Source of the DNA: Vibrio pelagius
GTDB lineage: Bacteria; Pseudomonadota; Gammaproteobacteria; Enterobacterales; Vibrionaceae
Assembly (NCBI RefSeq): GCF_024347575.1
Contig: NZ_AP025503.1
Location: forward strand, 1,798,001-1,862,000
Direction of reading: 5' to 3'
Length of the DNA stretch: 64,000 nucleotides
Within the stretch, counting starts at the first letter, position 1. Every line of letters starts with the position of its first letter. The translations under genes and the position numbers were made by a program. Below the pieces are notes generated by a model, which worked only from the letters and a program-made list of their open reading frames with translations, did no database searches and had not been told where the DNA came from. This document shows, in pieces, positions 57,326 to 64,000 of the stretch.

Positions 57326-59287
57326 GTGAAGCATTCGACACCTAAAACACTCCCTTTGCTTATTGCTGGTCCAATACTGCGTAAAACGACCAAGAACGAA
57401 ATTGTAATCTGGATCGTTACCAGTCAACCACTTGTGGGCAGGATCTCGCTCTACCATCGCGATCAAGATCGTGCCTTTTTTCAGTCAAAGTTGGCTGAGC
57501 AGCAAAGCTTGAGAATTGGTGTGTCAGCTTGGGTAACGCTTATCCACCTTGAAGGAGATTTCCCAACCAATACGCCGCTCGAGTACGATATCGAGACGAA
57601 CCAAGGCGGACTTAAAGCGTTAGCGTCACATCTTACTTACAAGGATCGCCAGCGTGTTGAGTTTGTTGTCTCAGAAGAGTCGAACTACATACTTCATGGC
57701 TCTTGCCGTAATCCACACCACCCAAGTAAAGACAGCTTGGTTGCCGCTGACAGCAAAGTTGAAACACAGCCTCCGCAAGAACGCCCTAATCTACTAATGA
57801 TGAGTGGCGACCAAATTTACGCTGACCATGTAGCAGGGCCAACGCTAGATGCCATTTACCAAGTGATCCAACTGTTAGGATTGCCGGATGAACGCTTACC
57901 AACAGACGCTCAGGTGGGTCATATTCATGACGGCCAATCTCTGTTTGGAAGTGAATATCACCTGTATCAACGCCACCATTACCTGCCACATCACAAGCAA
58001 TCAGACTCTTTGCTAGATAAGCTGTTTCCCAACCGAAAAGTGGCAATTTTCAGTTCTAGCGACTGTGAAAACCATCTAGTGACCTTGTCTGAATTTGTTG
58101 CAATGTACCTATTGGTCTGGTCACCTACCCTATGGCAATGCATTAACCGCGAGCGTTTGATTGAAAACAACTTTGTGCAAGGGGGGCGAAAGCTCACACC
58201 ACTCGAGCAACAACAGTGGCGTGATGAAACTGAAATCATTAACGATTTCATCGAAGGTTTGCCGCAGGTTCAACGCTTGCTCGCCCACATCCCGACTTAC
58301 ATGATCTTCGATGACCATGATGTGACTGATGATTGGAACCTAACCATAGGGTGGGAACAAGCGGTACTGCAAAACAAACTGGCTACACAAGTGATTGGTA
58401 ATGGTCTCGCGTCATACTGGCTTTGCCAAGGTTGGGGAAATGCGCCCGAAAAGTTCAATGATGAATTTATCGATCACGCTAAATCGGTGTTTGAGACTCA
58501 AGCCTCACAAGAGAACTCGCACCTTCAACACATGATCGACGAACAAACACATCAAGCGTTCATCGAATATTTGAACCGCTTTGAAGATTGGCATTACACC
58601 ATCGATCTATCACCAAAAGTCATAGTGCTTGATACTCGTACACGTCGCTGGCGTTCAGAATCACGCATGAATAAACCGTCAGGCTTGATGGACTGGGAAG
58701 CGTTAATTGAGCTTCAACATCAACTTATGCATCAAGACAAGGTGATTATTATCTCTGCGGCTCCGATGTTTGGCGTTAAGTTTATTGAAGCTTTGCAGAA
58801 AATCATGACGACTTGTGGTCAACCGCTGCTGGTTGATGCGGAAAACTGGATGGCTCACCCTGGTAGTGCTAACACATTGATCAGCATTTTCACTCACACC
58901 AAAACACCGACCAATTTCGTGGTGCTTTCTGGAGATGTACACTACTCATTTGCATACGACATCAAGCTTCGTTATCGCAAGAACAGTCCAAACATCTATC
59001 AAATCACCTGTAGCGGGATTAAGAACAACTTCCCACCATCGCTGCTTAAGTTCTGTGACGTATGTGATCGCCTGCTCTACAGCCCACGTTCAATACTTAA
59101 CTATTTCACTAAACGCAAGCGTTTGAAAATTGAGAAACGAAGCCCAGACAACCAAAACTTCTATCGCCTTTCAAACCGTAGCGCGATTGGTGAACTCAAG
59201 CTCGATGATTCGGGAAAACCTATTTCAATCGCTACCTTAAGTGGTGATGGCAAAGTAACTCGCTTCCCTGAGCCTGATAAAGAGTGA
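57326..59287 (+). CDS. PhoD-like alkaline phosphatase family protein
   Basis: A 653-residue protein starting at GTG 57326 with AGGA five bases ahead (an earlier in-frame ATG at 57221 would overlap the previous gene). The metal-binding signatures of the PhoD group are present: HGSCRNPHH, MMSGDQIYADH, FDDHDVTDDWN and LSGDVHYSF. No signal peptide was seen, unlike exported PhoD, so it is probably cytoplasmic and may act on a nucleotide- or phosphodiester-like substrate. Confidence 0.82.
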   Translation: MKHSTPKTLPLLIAGPILRKTTKNEIVIWIVTSQPLVGRISLYHRDQDRAFFQSKLAEQQSLRIGVSAWVTLIHLEGDFPTNTPLEYDIETNQGGLKALASHLTYKDRQRVEFVVSEESNYILHGSCRNPHHPSKDSLVAADSKVETQPPQERPNLLMMSGDQIYADHVAGPTLDAIYQVIQLLGLPDERLPTDAQVGHIHDGQSLFGSEYHLYQRHHYLPHHKQSDSLLDKLFPNRKVAIFSSSDCENHLVTLSEFVAMYLLVWSPTLWQCINRERLIENNFVQGGRKLTPLEQQQWRDETEIINDFIEGLPQVQRLLAHIPTYMIFDDHDVTDDWNLTIGWEQAVLQNKLATQVIGNGLASYWLCQGWGNAPEKFNDEFIDHAKSVFETQASQENSHLQHMIDEQTHQAFIEYLNRFEDWHYTIDLSPKVIVLDTRTRRWRSESRMNKPSGLMDWEALIELQHQLMHQDKVIIISAAPMFGVKFIEALQKIMTTCGQPLLVDAENWMAHPGSANTLISIFTHTKTPTNFVVLSGDVHYSFAYDIKLRYRKNSPNIYQITCSGIKNNFPPSLLKFCDVCDRLLYSPRSILNYFTKRKRLKIEKRSPDNQNFYRLSNRSAIGELKLDDSGKPISIATLSGDGKVTRFPEPDKE

Positions 59288-59446
59288 TGGCGATTCAAAC
59301 GACCTATAATTTTGTCAGCATCGTGTAAACCCGCTTGGGATTGACCAAATCAATCCCAATGTTATTAGCATTAGGGCGGCCTATCAGCCAACTATTGTTA
59401 TGTTGAGCCTGCAAATAAATCCTGTTTCGTACGATTGGAGCTTATT

Positions 59447-59896
59447 ATGTTTAATTCTCTTACCTCACTGTTCAAACAACTGATTGAAGGTGAAGACCTC
59501 AGTCAAACCTCAAAAGCATCACCCAATATTGCGATAGCGAGTTTACTGTGTGAAGTCGCAGGCGCTGATCACGAAATTGGTGAGAAAGAGCAAGCCGCTA
59601 AACTCATGCTGATTCAACGTCTGTTAGGTTTAACTGAAGAAGAAGCCGCTCAATTGCTCGATAAAGCGCAGCCACAAGTAGACCAATCGGTGTCTCTGTA
59701 TGATTTCACATCGCAACTGCGCGAGCTTTCACAATCTGTACGCATCGACTTGATTAAGGCGATGTGGGAAGTGGCTCATGCTGATGGTGAGATTGATCCA
59801 ATGGAAGATGCCGTGATTCGTAAAACCGCAGAACTGCTCTACGTAGACCACAGTGATTTCATCAAAACAAAACTGAGTGTTATTGGCAAACAGTAG
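59447..59896 (+). CDS. TerB family (tellurite-resistance-like) protein
   Basis: A 149-residue helical protein with two acidic loops, EVAGADHEIGEKEQ and EVAHADGEIDPMED, that resemble the paired metal-binding motifs of TerB. The start is the ATG at 59447 with GGAG ahead; the open frame begins at 59435. It stands alone without other ter genes, as in many gamma-proteobacteria, and its role is unclear. Confidence 0.8.
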   Translation: MFNSLTSLFKQLIEGEDLSQTSKASPNIAIASLLCEVAGADHEIGEKEQAAKLMLIQRLLGLTEEEAAQLLDKAQPQVDQSVSLYDFTSQLRELSQSVRIDLIKAMWEVAHADGEIDPMEDAVIRKTAELLYVDHSDFIKTKLSVIGKQ

Positions 59897-59979
59897 CTTC
59901 ACAGCCTTCCCTTCTACAACGCCATCGTACTCCTCACTGATGTTAGAGGCTAACCTAAGATGGTTAGCCTGTGCCCTAT

Positions 59980-60417
59980 CTAATCACTAGAGAGAGAACG
60001 CCCGTAAAAGATCCCTTTCAGCTCTAAAGGGGCACCGTTTTTACGAATAAACAGTCCTCTTTGGTCTGATATCAACACACTACGTTTATTCTCTAGTTCC
60101 TGAATAAACAGGTTCTTTACATTGAATGCTTGAGGACTCGACGCTTGGTCTTGTTCCGTTTGATAGAAATAGTAATGGTCGCCCCAACGCAAGAAAACGC
60201 CAAAGAACTGCTTTGCATGAATCACACCGTCTCGGTCATAACCAATGTAGTGCATTTTTGAGCGACCATTTCTGAGGCGCAGCGTCAGTTCCTCATATCC
60301 TACGCCGTCATAAGTGACCTTAAACTGGTACGTATTATTGGTGGAGATCCCAGAAACTAACCCAACCGTTAAGAGCAGTACAATGACGAGGATAATTGGC
60401 AGACAAAAAAATCTCAC
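59980..60417 (-). CDS. ToxS/TcpH-like periplasmic partner protein
   Basis: A 145-residue protein with an N-terminal membrane anchor (residues about 5-24, CLPIILVIVLLLTVGLVSGI) and a periplasmic domain of about 120 residues. GTG at 60417 follows the stop of the ToxR-like gene by one base, so the two are coupled as toxR and toxS are. Size and layout match ToxS (about 170 residues) but sequence similarity cannot be judged here. It probably stabilises the regulator in the membrane. Confidence 0.7.
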   Translation of the reverse strand: MRFFCLPIILVIVLLLTVGLVSGISTNNTYQFKVTYDGVGYEELTLRLRNGRSKMHYIGYDRDGVIHAKQFFGVFLRWGDHYYFYQTEQDQASSPQAFNVKNLFIQELENKRSVLISDQRGLFIRKNGAPLELKGIFYGRSLSSD

Positions 60418-60418
60418 G

Positions 60419-61180
60419 TTAGGACTCTTGGCGGCAAGTAAGTGACAAAAATTCAGAGGAAATCTCAACCCACTGCCCATCTATTAAAGCAACGGCTTGA
60501 ATATTCTTGCATCCAACACCGCGTTCATGTAGATACACTCTAGTCACACCGCGTTTGGAGAGTTCTTCAAAAAGCGCCTCATCTTTCTTAATGATTTTAA
60601 TGTCATCATGAACGACCTCTATCCCGGCGATAGTGTCATGATTCATGAAGAATGCCATTTGAGAAAAGGGGATTAAAAGCCCAACAGCTACTACAACTCC
60701 GAGCGCTCCTTTGACTAATGATGATAAACCAATACCAAACACCACTTTCTCTAAAGATTCATGAGTATCGGATAACTCAGATGCTGCGAGTTTAAACTGA
60801 CTCACCGTTTTTGCTTTCACTGTCGTGCTGTCGGTAGTCGGAGTTGAAGTTGGAGTCGATGCTAGGGTATCAAAAGCTGGAATACAGTAACCCTCTTTTT
60901 GTACCGTCACCACTTTGAACGGTGCATTTAATGTACTCAACGCATTACGTAGGTTTTTAACGGCAACATTTAACGAACTACTCGTGACTACCTTTCCAGG
61001 CCAACACTGTTCGAGCAAAACGTCGCGCTTGATGGTCTTAGGAGACTCTCTGTACAAAAGACTTAAGATCAAACTCTCTGAACAAGATAGGTTAACTTGA
61101 TGAGAAGTGGTCGTGCTTTGTAGGGTGCAAGTATCAAGATCAAGCATCAAGTCATCTAAGGTGATTTTATTGTTACCCAT
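60419..61180 (-). CDS. ToxR/TcpP-like membrane-bound transcriptional regulator
   Basis: A 253-residue protein. Residues about 5-105 form an OmpR-type winged helix (IKRDVLLEQCWPGKVVTSSSLNVAVKNLRNAL, ending GYCIP), then a Thr-rich linker, one membrane segment (about 160-182, LVKGALGVVVAVGLLIPF) and a periplasmic domain of about 70 residues with two cysteines (CKNIQ and LTCRQ) that could form a disulphide, as in ToxR. It is not ToxR itself by layout and location, but a paralogue. The start is the ATG at 61180 rather than GTG at 61210. Confidence 0.82.
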   Translation of the reverse strand: MGNNKITLDDLMLDLDTCTLQSTTTSHQVNLSCSESLILSLLYRESPKTIKRDVLLEQCWPGKVVTSSSLNVAVKNLRNALSTLNAPFKVVTVQKEGYCIPAFDTLASTPTSTPTTDSTTVKAKTVSQFKLAASELSDTHESLEKVVFGIGLSSLVKGALGVVVAVGLLIPFSQMAFFMNHDTIAGIEVVHDDIKIIKKDEALFEELSKRGVTRVYLHERGVGCKNIQAVALIDGQWVEISSEFLSLTCRQES

Positions 61181-61242
61181 ACAGTAAAAAGCGAATGTGC
61201 CAATCAACACAGACTAGCACATTTATAAATATTATTTCATAA

Positions 61243-61932
61243 TCAGAGCGTTAGCTTAAAGCCCAGCTCACTAACATGGACATCCGCAAAGCCGAGCTTA
61301 ACTGCTTCGAGTTCACTAGCCACTTGTCGAGCATGGTCTTCATCCTTGGCGAGCACTGCAATAGAGTAGACAGGACGAACCATCTTTGAGTCACCACCTG
61401 ATGAACCTGAGATGTCTTTGTTATAAAGATAAGCGGAAGTGATGGTACTTGTCGCGCTCCAATCGACAATTTTCTGCAAGTCACGGCTGATAACCTTATC
61501 CACCAGCAATTTGTCTTCCGGTTTTTTCCAACTCAATTCTACGGCGTAGTTGACGAAGGCTACATCGGAATTTAACCACTTATTCCCGATATCTCTAACC
61601 TCGACAACCTCTGCTAGTTCTTTGTATTGTAGTGGTAAGTTGCCGATCGTATCCCGTACCTCTTGCTCACTATTCGCTTCCATCACGAATTTAATGATGG
61701 GAAACGACTTGTCACCGATGTTACTCTTACTCACAAACATATCGTGAATTAATCCAGCATCAATCAAGTTTGAGAAGGCTTTCTTTTGAATGGGCATCGT
61801 ATCAAACACCGCTTGAGCATCGTCGGTTTTCCACGCAACAGCAACACCAAAGGCTGCCGCATTAATATTAAAAGATAAAAATAAGCTAAAAAAAGCTAAA
61901 GTCAGTGGGGCTGTGTATCGCATCAACATCAT
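61243..61932 (-). CDS. Exported protein with two ferredoxin-like domains
   Basis: A 229-residue protein with a signal peptide (about residues 1-26, ending INA). It has two similar alpha/beta units (about 28-115 and 120-225) resembling dimeric alpha-beta barrels, in the same fold class as the ABM protein from the gene upstream. The stop of that gene is 3 bp before this start, so both are one operon; the ToxR-like gene follows 62 bp downstream on the same strand. The function is not known. Confidence 0.65.
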   Translation of the reverse strand: MMLMRYTAPLTLAFFSLFLSFNINAAAFGVAVAWKTDDAQAVFDTMPIQKKAFSNLIDAGLIHDMFVSKSNIGDKSFPIIKFVMEANSEQEVRDTIGNLPLQYKELAEVVEVRDIGNKWLNSDVAFVNYAVELSWKKPEDKLLVDKVISRDLQKIVDWSATSTITSAYLYNKDISGSSGGDSKMVRPVYSIAVLAKDEDHARQVASELEAVKLGFADVHVSELGFKLTL

Positions 61933-61935
61933 CTC

Positions 61936-62307
61936 TTAGTCTCGTACAATCCGGTATAGGTTAGGGTCAGCAGACACGCCTTTCATCATTATCGGCGGTA
62001 ACTCCTTTCTCATGTTTGCTATCGCATTTTTGAACATGACCTCGCTCTCCCACTGCGCTACGTTAATAAAACGGTACGTCGCATCGTCATCAAGTGAACG
62101 ATGCAATTTGGTCGAGATATATCCCGGTTGTTGCTCGAGAATGTCTCTCGCGGCCTCCCAATATTCGAGTGCTACCTCTTCGCTCGCTGCATCGACAGCA
62201 AACGTATTGATTAACACCACCGGCTCAGCCATTGCCAGGCTGCTAATCGTTACCATCAAAGCACCGAGTGTGTGCTTAATCGATTTTCTGATTATTGTCT
62301 CTTTCAT
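61936..62307 (-). CDS. Exported antibiotic-biosynthesis-monooxygenase-like (ABM) domain protein
   Basis: A 123-residue protein with a signal peptide (MKETIIRKSIKHTLGALMVTISSLAMA) and one ABM domain (VVLINTFAVDAASEEVALEYWEAARDIL...LHRSLDDDATYRFINVAQWES). ABM proteins are small dimeric barrels such as quinone monooxygenases or heme-degrading enzymes; an exported member is unusual. The start is the ATG at 62307 behind AAGGAG. It opens an operon with the ferredoxin-fold and ToxRS-like genes. Confidence 0.78.
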   Translation of the reverse strand: MKETIIRKSIKHTLGALMVTISSLAMAEPVVLINTFAVDAASEEVALEYWEAARDILEQQPGYISTKLHRSLDDDATYRFINVAQWESEVMFKNAIANMRKELPPIMMKGVSADPNLYRIVRD

Positions 62308-62608
62308 ACTCACTCCTTGTTAAAAACGAGAGAAACTTAACACATGTTTTGACGATAAAAAGACCACGAATCGATGTTTAATATTAATTAAAAATAGATG
62401 CGTTGTGCGAACTCAAAAACATACAAAAACCCACTATTACAATTTCTGAACTTCACTTTGGCAGCATTTTGATTCTCATATTGAGATATTCAAACAATCT
62501 CCTATTAGCAAAATAACAAAAACCCACAAACCCCTTTAATTTCATGAGGTTAAAAATTGGCATCCTCTTTGCTCTAGTTAGGTTTTTAGGGATAAGAGGG
62601 AATCGACC
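62308..62608. other. Divergent promoter region of the ABM operon and the lipoprotein gene
   Basis: 301 bp, very AT-rich, with no gene. It must carry two promoters pointing away from each other. Direct repeats of the AAAAACCCAC kind (near 62425 and 62518) might bind the ToxR-like protein; that is a guess. Confidence 0.4.
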
Positions 62609-63082
62609 ATGAGAAAGCTACTTCCAACCATACTAACGACAGCAGTTGCTCTCACCTTACATGGATGCGGTGGAGGTGGCGGCGGAGGCGGTGGCAGTAC
62701 ATCAACGCCTGCAGCATCTCAGAGTTTCTCAGATATTTCAGTACCGAGCTCTTTTGAGTGGAGCGGTTCGACTTCTCGAGATCTCACTATCAATGTTGTC
62801 AGTGATGTGTCACAGCGTGACGGAGAAGCGGCAGCGATCCGCGGCTCTCACATTATCAAGCTTTATAGCATGAGTAGTGGCACTACCGATTCGCAACCCT
62901 TCTATACCGGCATGACAAACAACGATGGTCAACTGACGAACACACTGAGCCTGTTAGACACATGGCAAGGCATTAAATTGGTAGCGCTTGTTCGTGGCAA
63001 CGAGTGTATCTCTCAGGTTGATTCGACAGACATTACCGATGCGCTGTATGTCAGTTGCAACATCGTTTTAGACGCAGATTAA
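62609..63082 (+). CDS. Small lipoprotein with glycine-rich linker
   Basis: A 157-residue protein with lipobox LTLHGC, a run of nine glycines and then a beta-rich domain (PSSFEWSGSTSRDLTINVVSD) with two cysteines near the C-terminus (residues 137 and 151). AGAGGGAA precedes the ATG. It is followed 13 bp later by the LruC-like gene, so the two form a unit; in vibrios such a small lipoprotein often precedes that gene as I recall. Function unknown. Confidence 0.75.
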   Translation: MRKLLPTILTTAVALTLHGCGGGGGGGGGSTSTPAASQSFSDISVPSSFEWSGSTSRDLTINVVSDVSQRDGEAAAIRGSHIIKLYSMSSGTTDSQPFYTGMTNNDGQLTNTLSLLDTWQGIKLVALVRGNECISQVDSTDITDALYVSCNIVLDAD

Positions 63083-63095
63083 GGAGTGAATTATT

Positions 63096-64000
63096 ATGGA
63101 TAATATGAAGAAATCACTGCTTGTAGTCGGTTCCATAGCTGCGTGTAGTCTTTCCAATCAAGTATTTGCAGCGGCTTCAGACAGCCAAACTATTGATAAC
63201 GGTGACGGCTCTACGACCGTAACTCAAAAGATCAATGCCAGCAGTACTTCTCCTCACTATGTTGCACCTTCTGGATACGGATTTTCGATCTACAGTAACA
63301 AGAATGAAGACTACTCTTGGCAACACAACATCTCTATTCCATCTGGTGATCAAGTCACCTCCGCGACACTCACAATCTATGCTTACGATGTGGATTCTGA
63401 AGCTCATCATGGTGAAAATGGGGAGTACGATAGTGTGACGGTTGACGGCACTATGCTCAATCCAGGTTTCCTTCAAGGCACCAACAACAACTGGTCTACA
63501 ACGGTGTTCGATTTACCACTTGCTTCACTGGAAGACGGCTTGATCAACGTAGACCTCGACATCGATGTGAATGGTGATGGTTGGTTAACTACTCTCGATT
63601 ACAGCCTATTGACGGTAACCTACACCGAGATTGAGAACGATCCTCCATTCACTCCATCCTTATCTCGCAGCAGCGGTTTAGGCGACAATGACCCACTAGT
63701 GGTATCAGTAACAGGCCCGAGCCCAGCCGATCCAGACGGTGACTCAGTCACGTACACTTATCGTTGGTTTGTCGATGTCGGACAAGGCTTCTATGTAGAT
63801 GATGAGTTCGTCGGCAAGAGTGACAACAATGGTGCTACCCTACCTGCTAACCAGACTGAAAATGGTGAACTGTGGAAAGTGCAGGTGACCGCGGTTGACT
63901 CTAACGGTCTGATCAGTAACTTTGCAGAAATCAGTTGGCCAGAGATTGGTGATAGCGATGGCGACGGTGTGGCTGATGCCAATGACTACGCACCAAACGA
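63096..64000 (+). CDS. LruC-like exported protein, 5' part (runs off window)
   Basis: From the ATG at 63096 (AAGGAG at 63081-63086) the frame is open to the window edge (301 residues). Residues 1-26 are a signal peptide (ending VFA), then a beta-rich region, an Ig-like PKD-type unit (about 185-290) and, at the edge, the calcium-binding thrombospondin-type-3-like motif DSDGDGVADANDYAPNE. That opening leads into the LruC domain in vibrio proteins of this layout as I recall, but the C-terminus is outside the window, so the LruC name is inferred. Confidence 0.7.
   Translation, partial: MDNMKKSLLVVGSIAACSLSNQVFAAASDSQTIDNGDGSTTVTQKINASSTSPHYVAPSGYGFSIYSNKNEDYSWQHNISIPSGDQVTSATLTIYAYDVDSEAHHGENGEYDSVTVDGTMLNPGFLQGTNNNWSTTVFDLPLASLEDGLINVDLDIDVNGDGWLTTLDYSLLTVTYTEIENDPPFTPSLSRSSGLGDNDPLVVSVTGPSPADPDGDSVTYTYRWFVDVGQGFYVDDEFVGKSDNNGATLPANQTENGELWKVQVTAVDSNGLISNFAEISWPEIGDSDGDGVADANDYAPN

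Overview
The window looks like chromosomal DNA of a marine Vibrio, most likely of the Splendidus clade. This is inferred from recognisable protein families and from a gene order that, as I recall it, is shared by vibrios: sbcB, lrgA/lrgB, cdd, purT, tpm, relV-like, ihfA and pheT/pheS, then hrpA and azoR. An alginate lyase, a BCCT osmolyte transporter and many outer-membrane proteins fit a marine, alga-associated life. No rRNA, tRNA or CRISPR array was seen.

Layout. 1-9.2 kb: end of an aldo/keto reductase gene with its divergent LysR regulator, a small zinc-ribbon protein, a BCCT transporter, a DUF2058 protein, an AraC regulator, a DUF2804 protein, a sterol-desaturase-family enzyme and exonuclease I. 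9.2-15.3 kb: lrgAB-like pair, cdd behind CRP-like sites, purT behind a PurR box, a 268-bp repeat, tpm, a RelV-like (p)ppGpp synthetase and ihfA. 15.4-38.5 kb: a variable block that separates ihfA from pheT, genes normally adjacent in gamma-proteobacteria. It holds a MITE-like repeat, a large lipoprotein, a Fur-box-preceded sitABCD Mn/Fe importer, a LysR/second-AccD pair, a dienelactone hydrolase, a PL7 alginate lyase, a lone MetQ-like lipoprotein, a patatin, a DUF3360 transporter, small unknowns and a Hachiman (hamAB) anti-phage system. 38.6-42 kb: pheT and pheS. 42.4-48 kb: a TetR-controlled MMPL/LolA-like/porin-like export module with four copies of one palindromic operator. 48.2-54.6 kb: a phage-derived lambda O/DnaT-like and lambda P-like gene pair, a small beta-barrel protein and hrpA. 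54.7-64 kb: azoR, a MipA/OmpV protein, a PhoD-like phosphatase, a TerB-like protein, a ToxR/ToxS-like pair behind two exported ferredoxin-fold proteins, and the start of an LruC-type exported protein.

Main points. (1) hamB of the Hachiman system is split by a complete 1334-bp IS10-like element with a perfect 9-bp target duplication; removing the IS and one duplication copy restores a 761-residue helicase in frame, so the inactivation looks recent and reversible. (2) A second AccD next to a divergent LysR gene has Phe where E. coli AccD has Met203, the residue linked to andrimid resistance, which suggests an antibiotic-insensitive carboxyltransferase. (3) A standalone O/P-type helicase-loading pair with a 140-bp out-of-frame overlap lies next to hrpA. 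(4) A TetR operator TGACGNNTCGTCA occurs twice before the export operon and in a near-identical pair before tetR. (5) A ToxRS-like membrane regulator pair follows genes for exported ABM-like proteins, which could be a periplasmic sensing unit. The Hachiman, O/P and AccD identifications rest on motifs read by eye, not on database searches.
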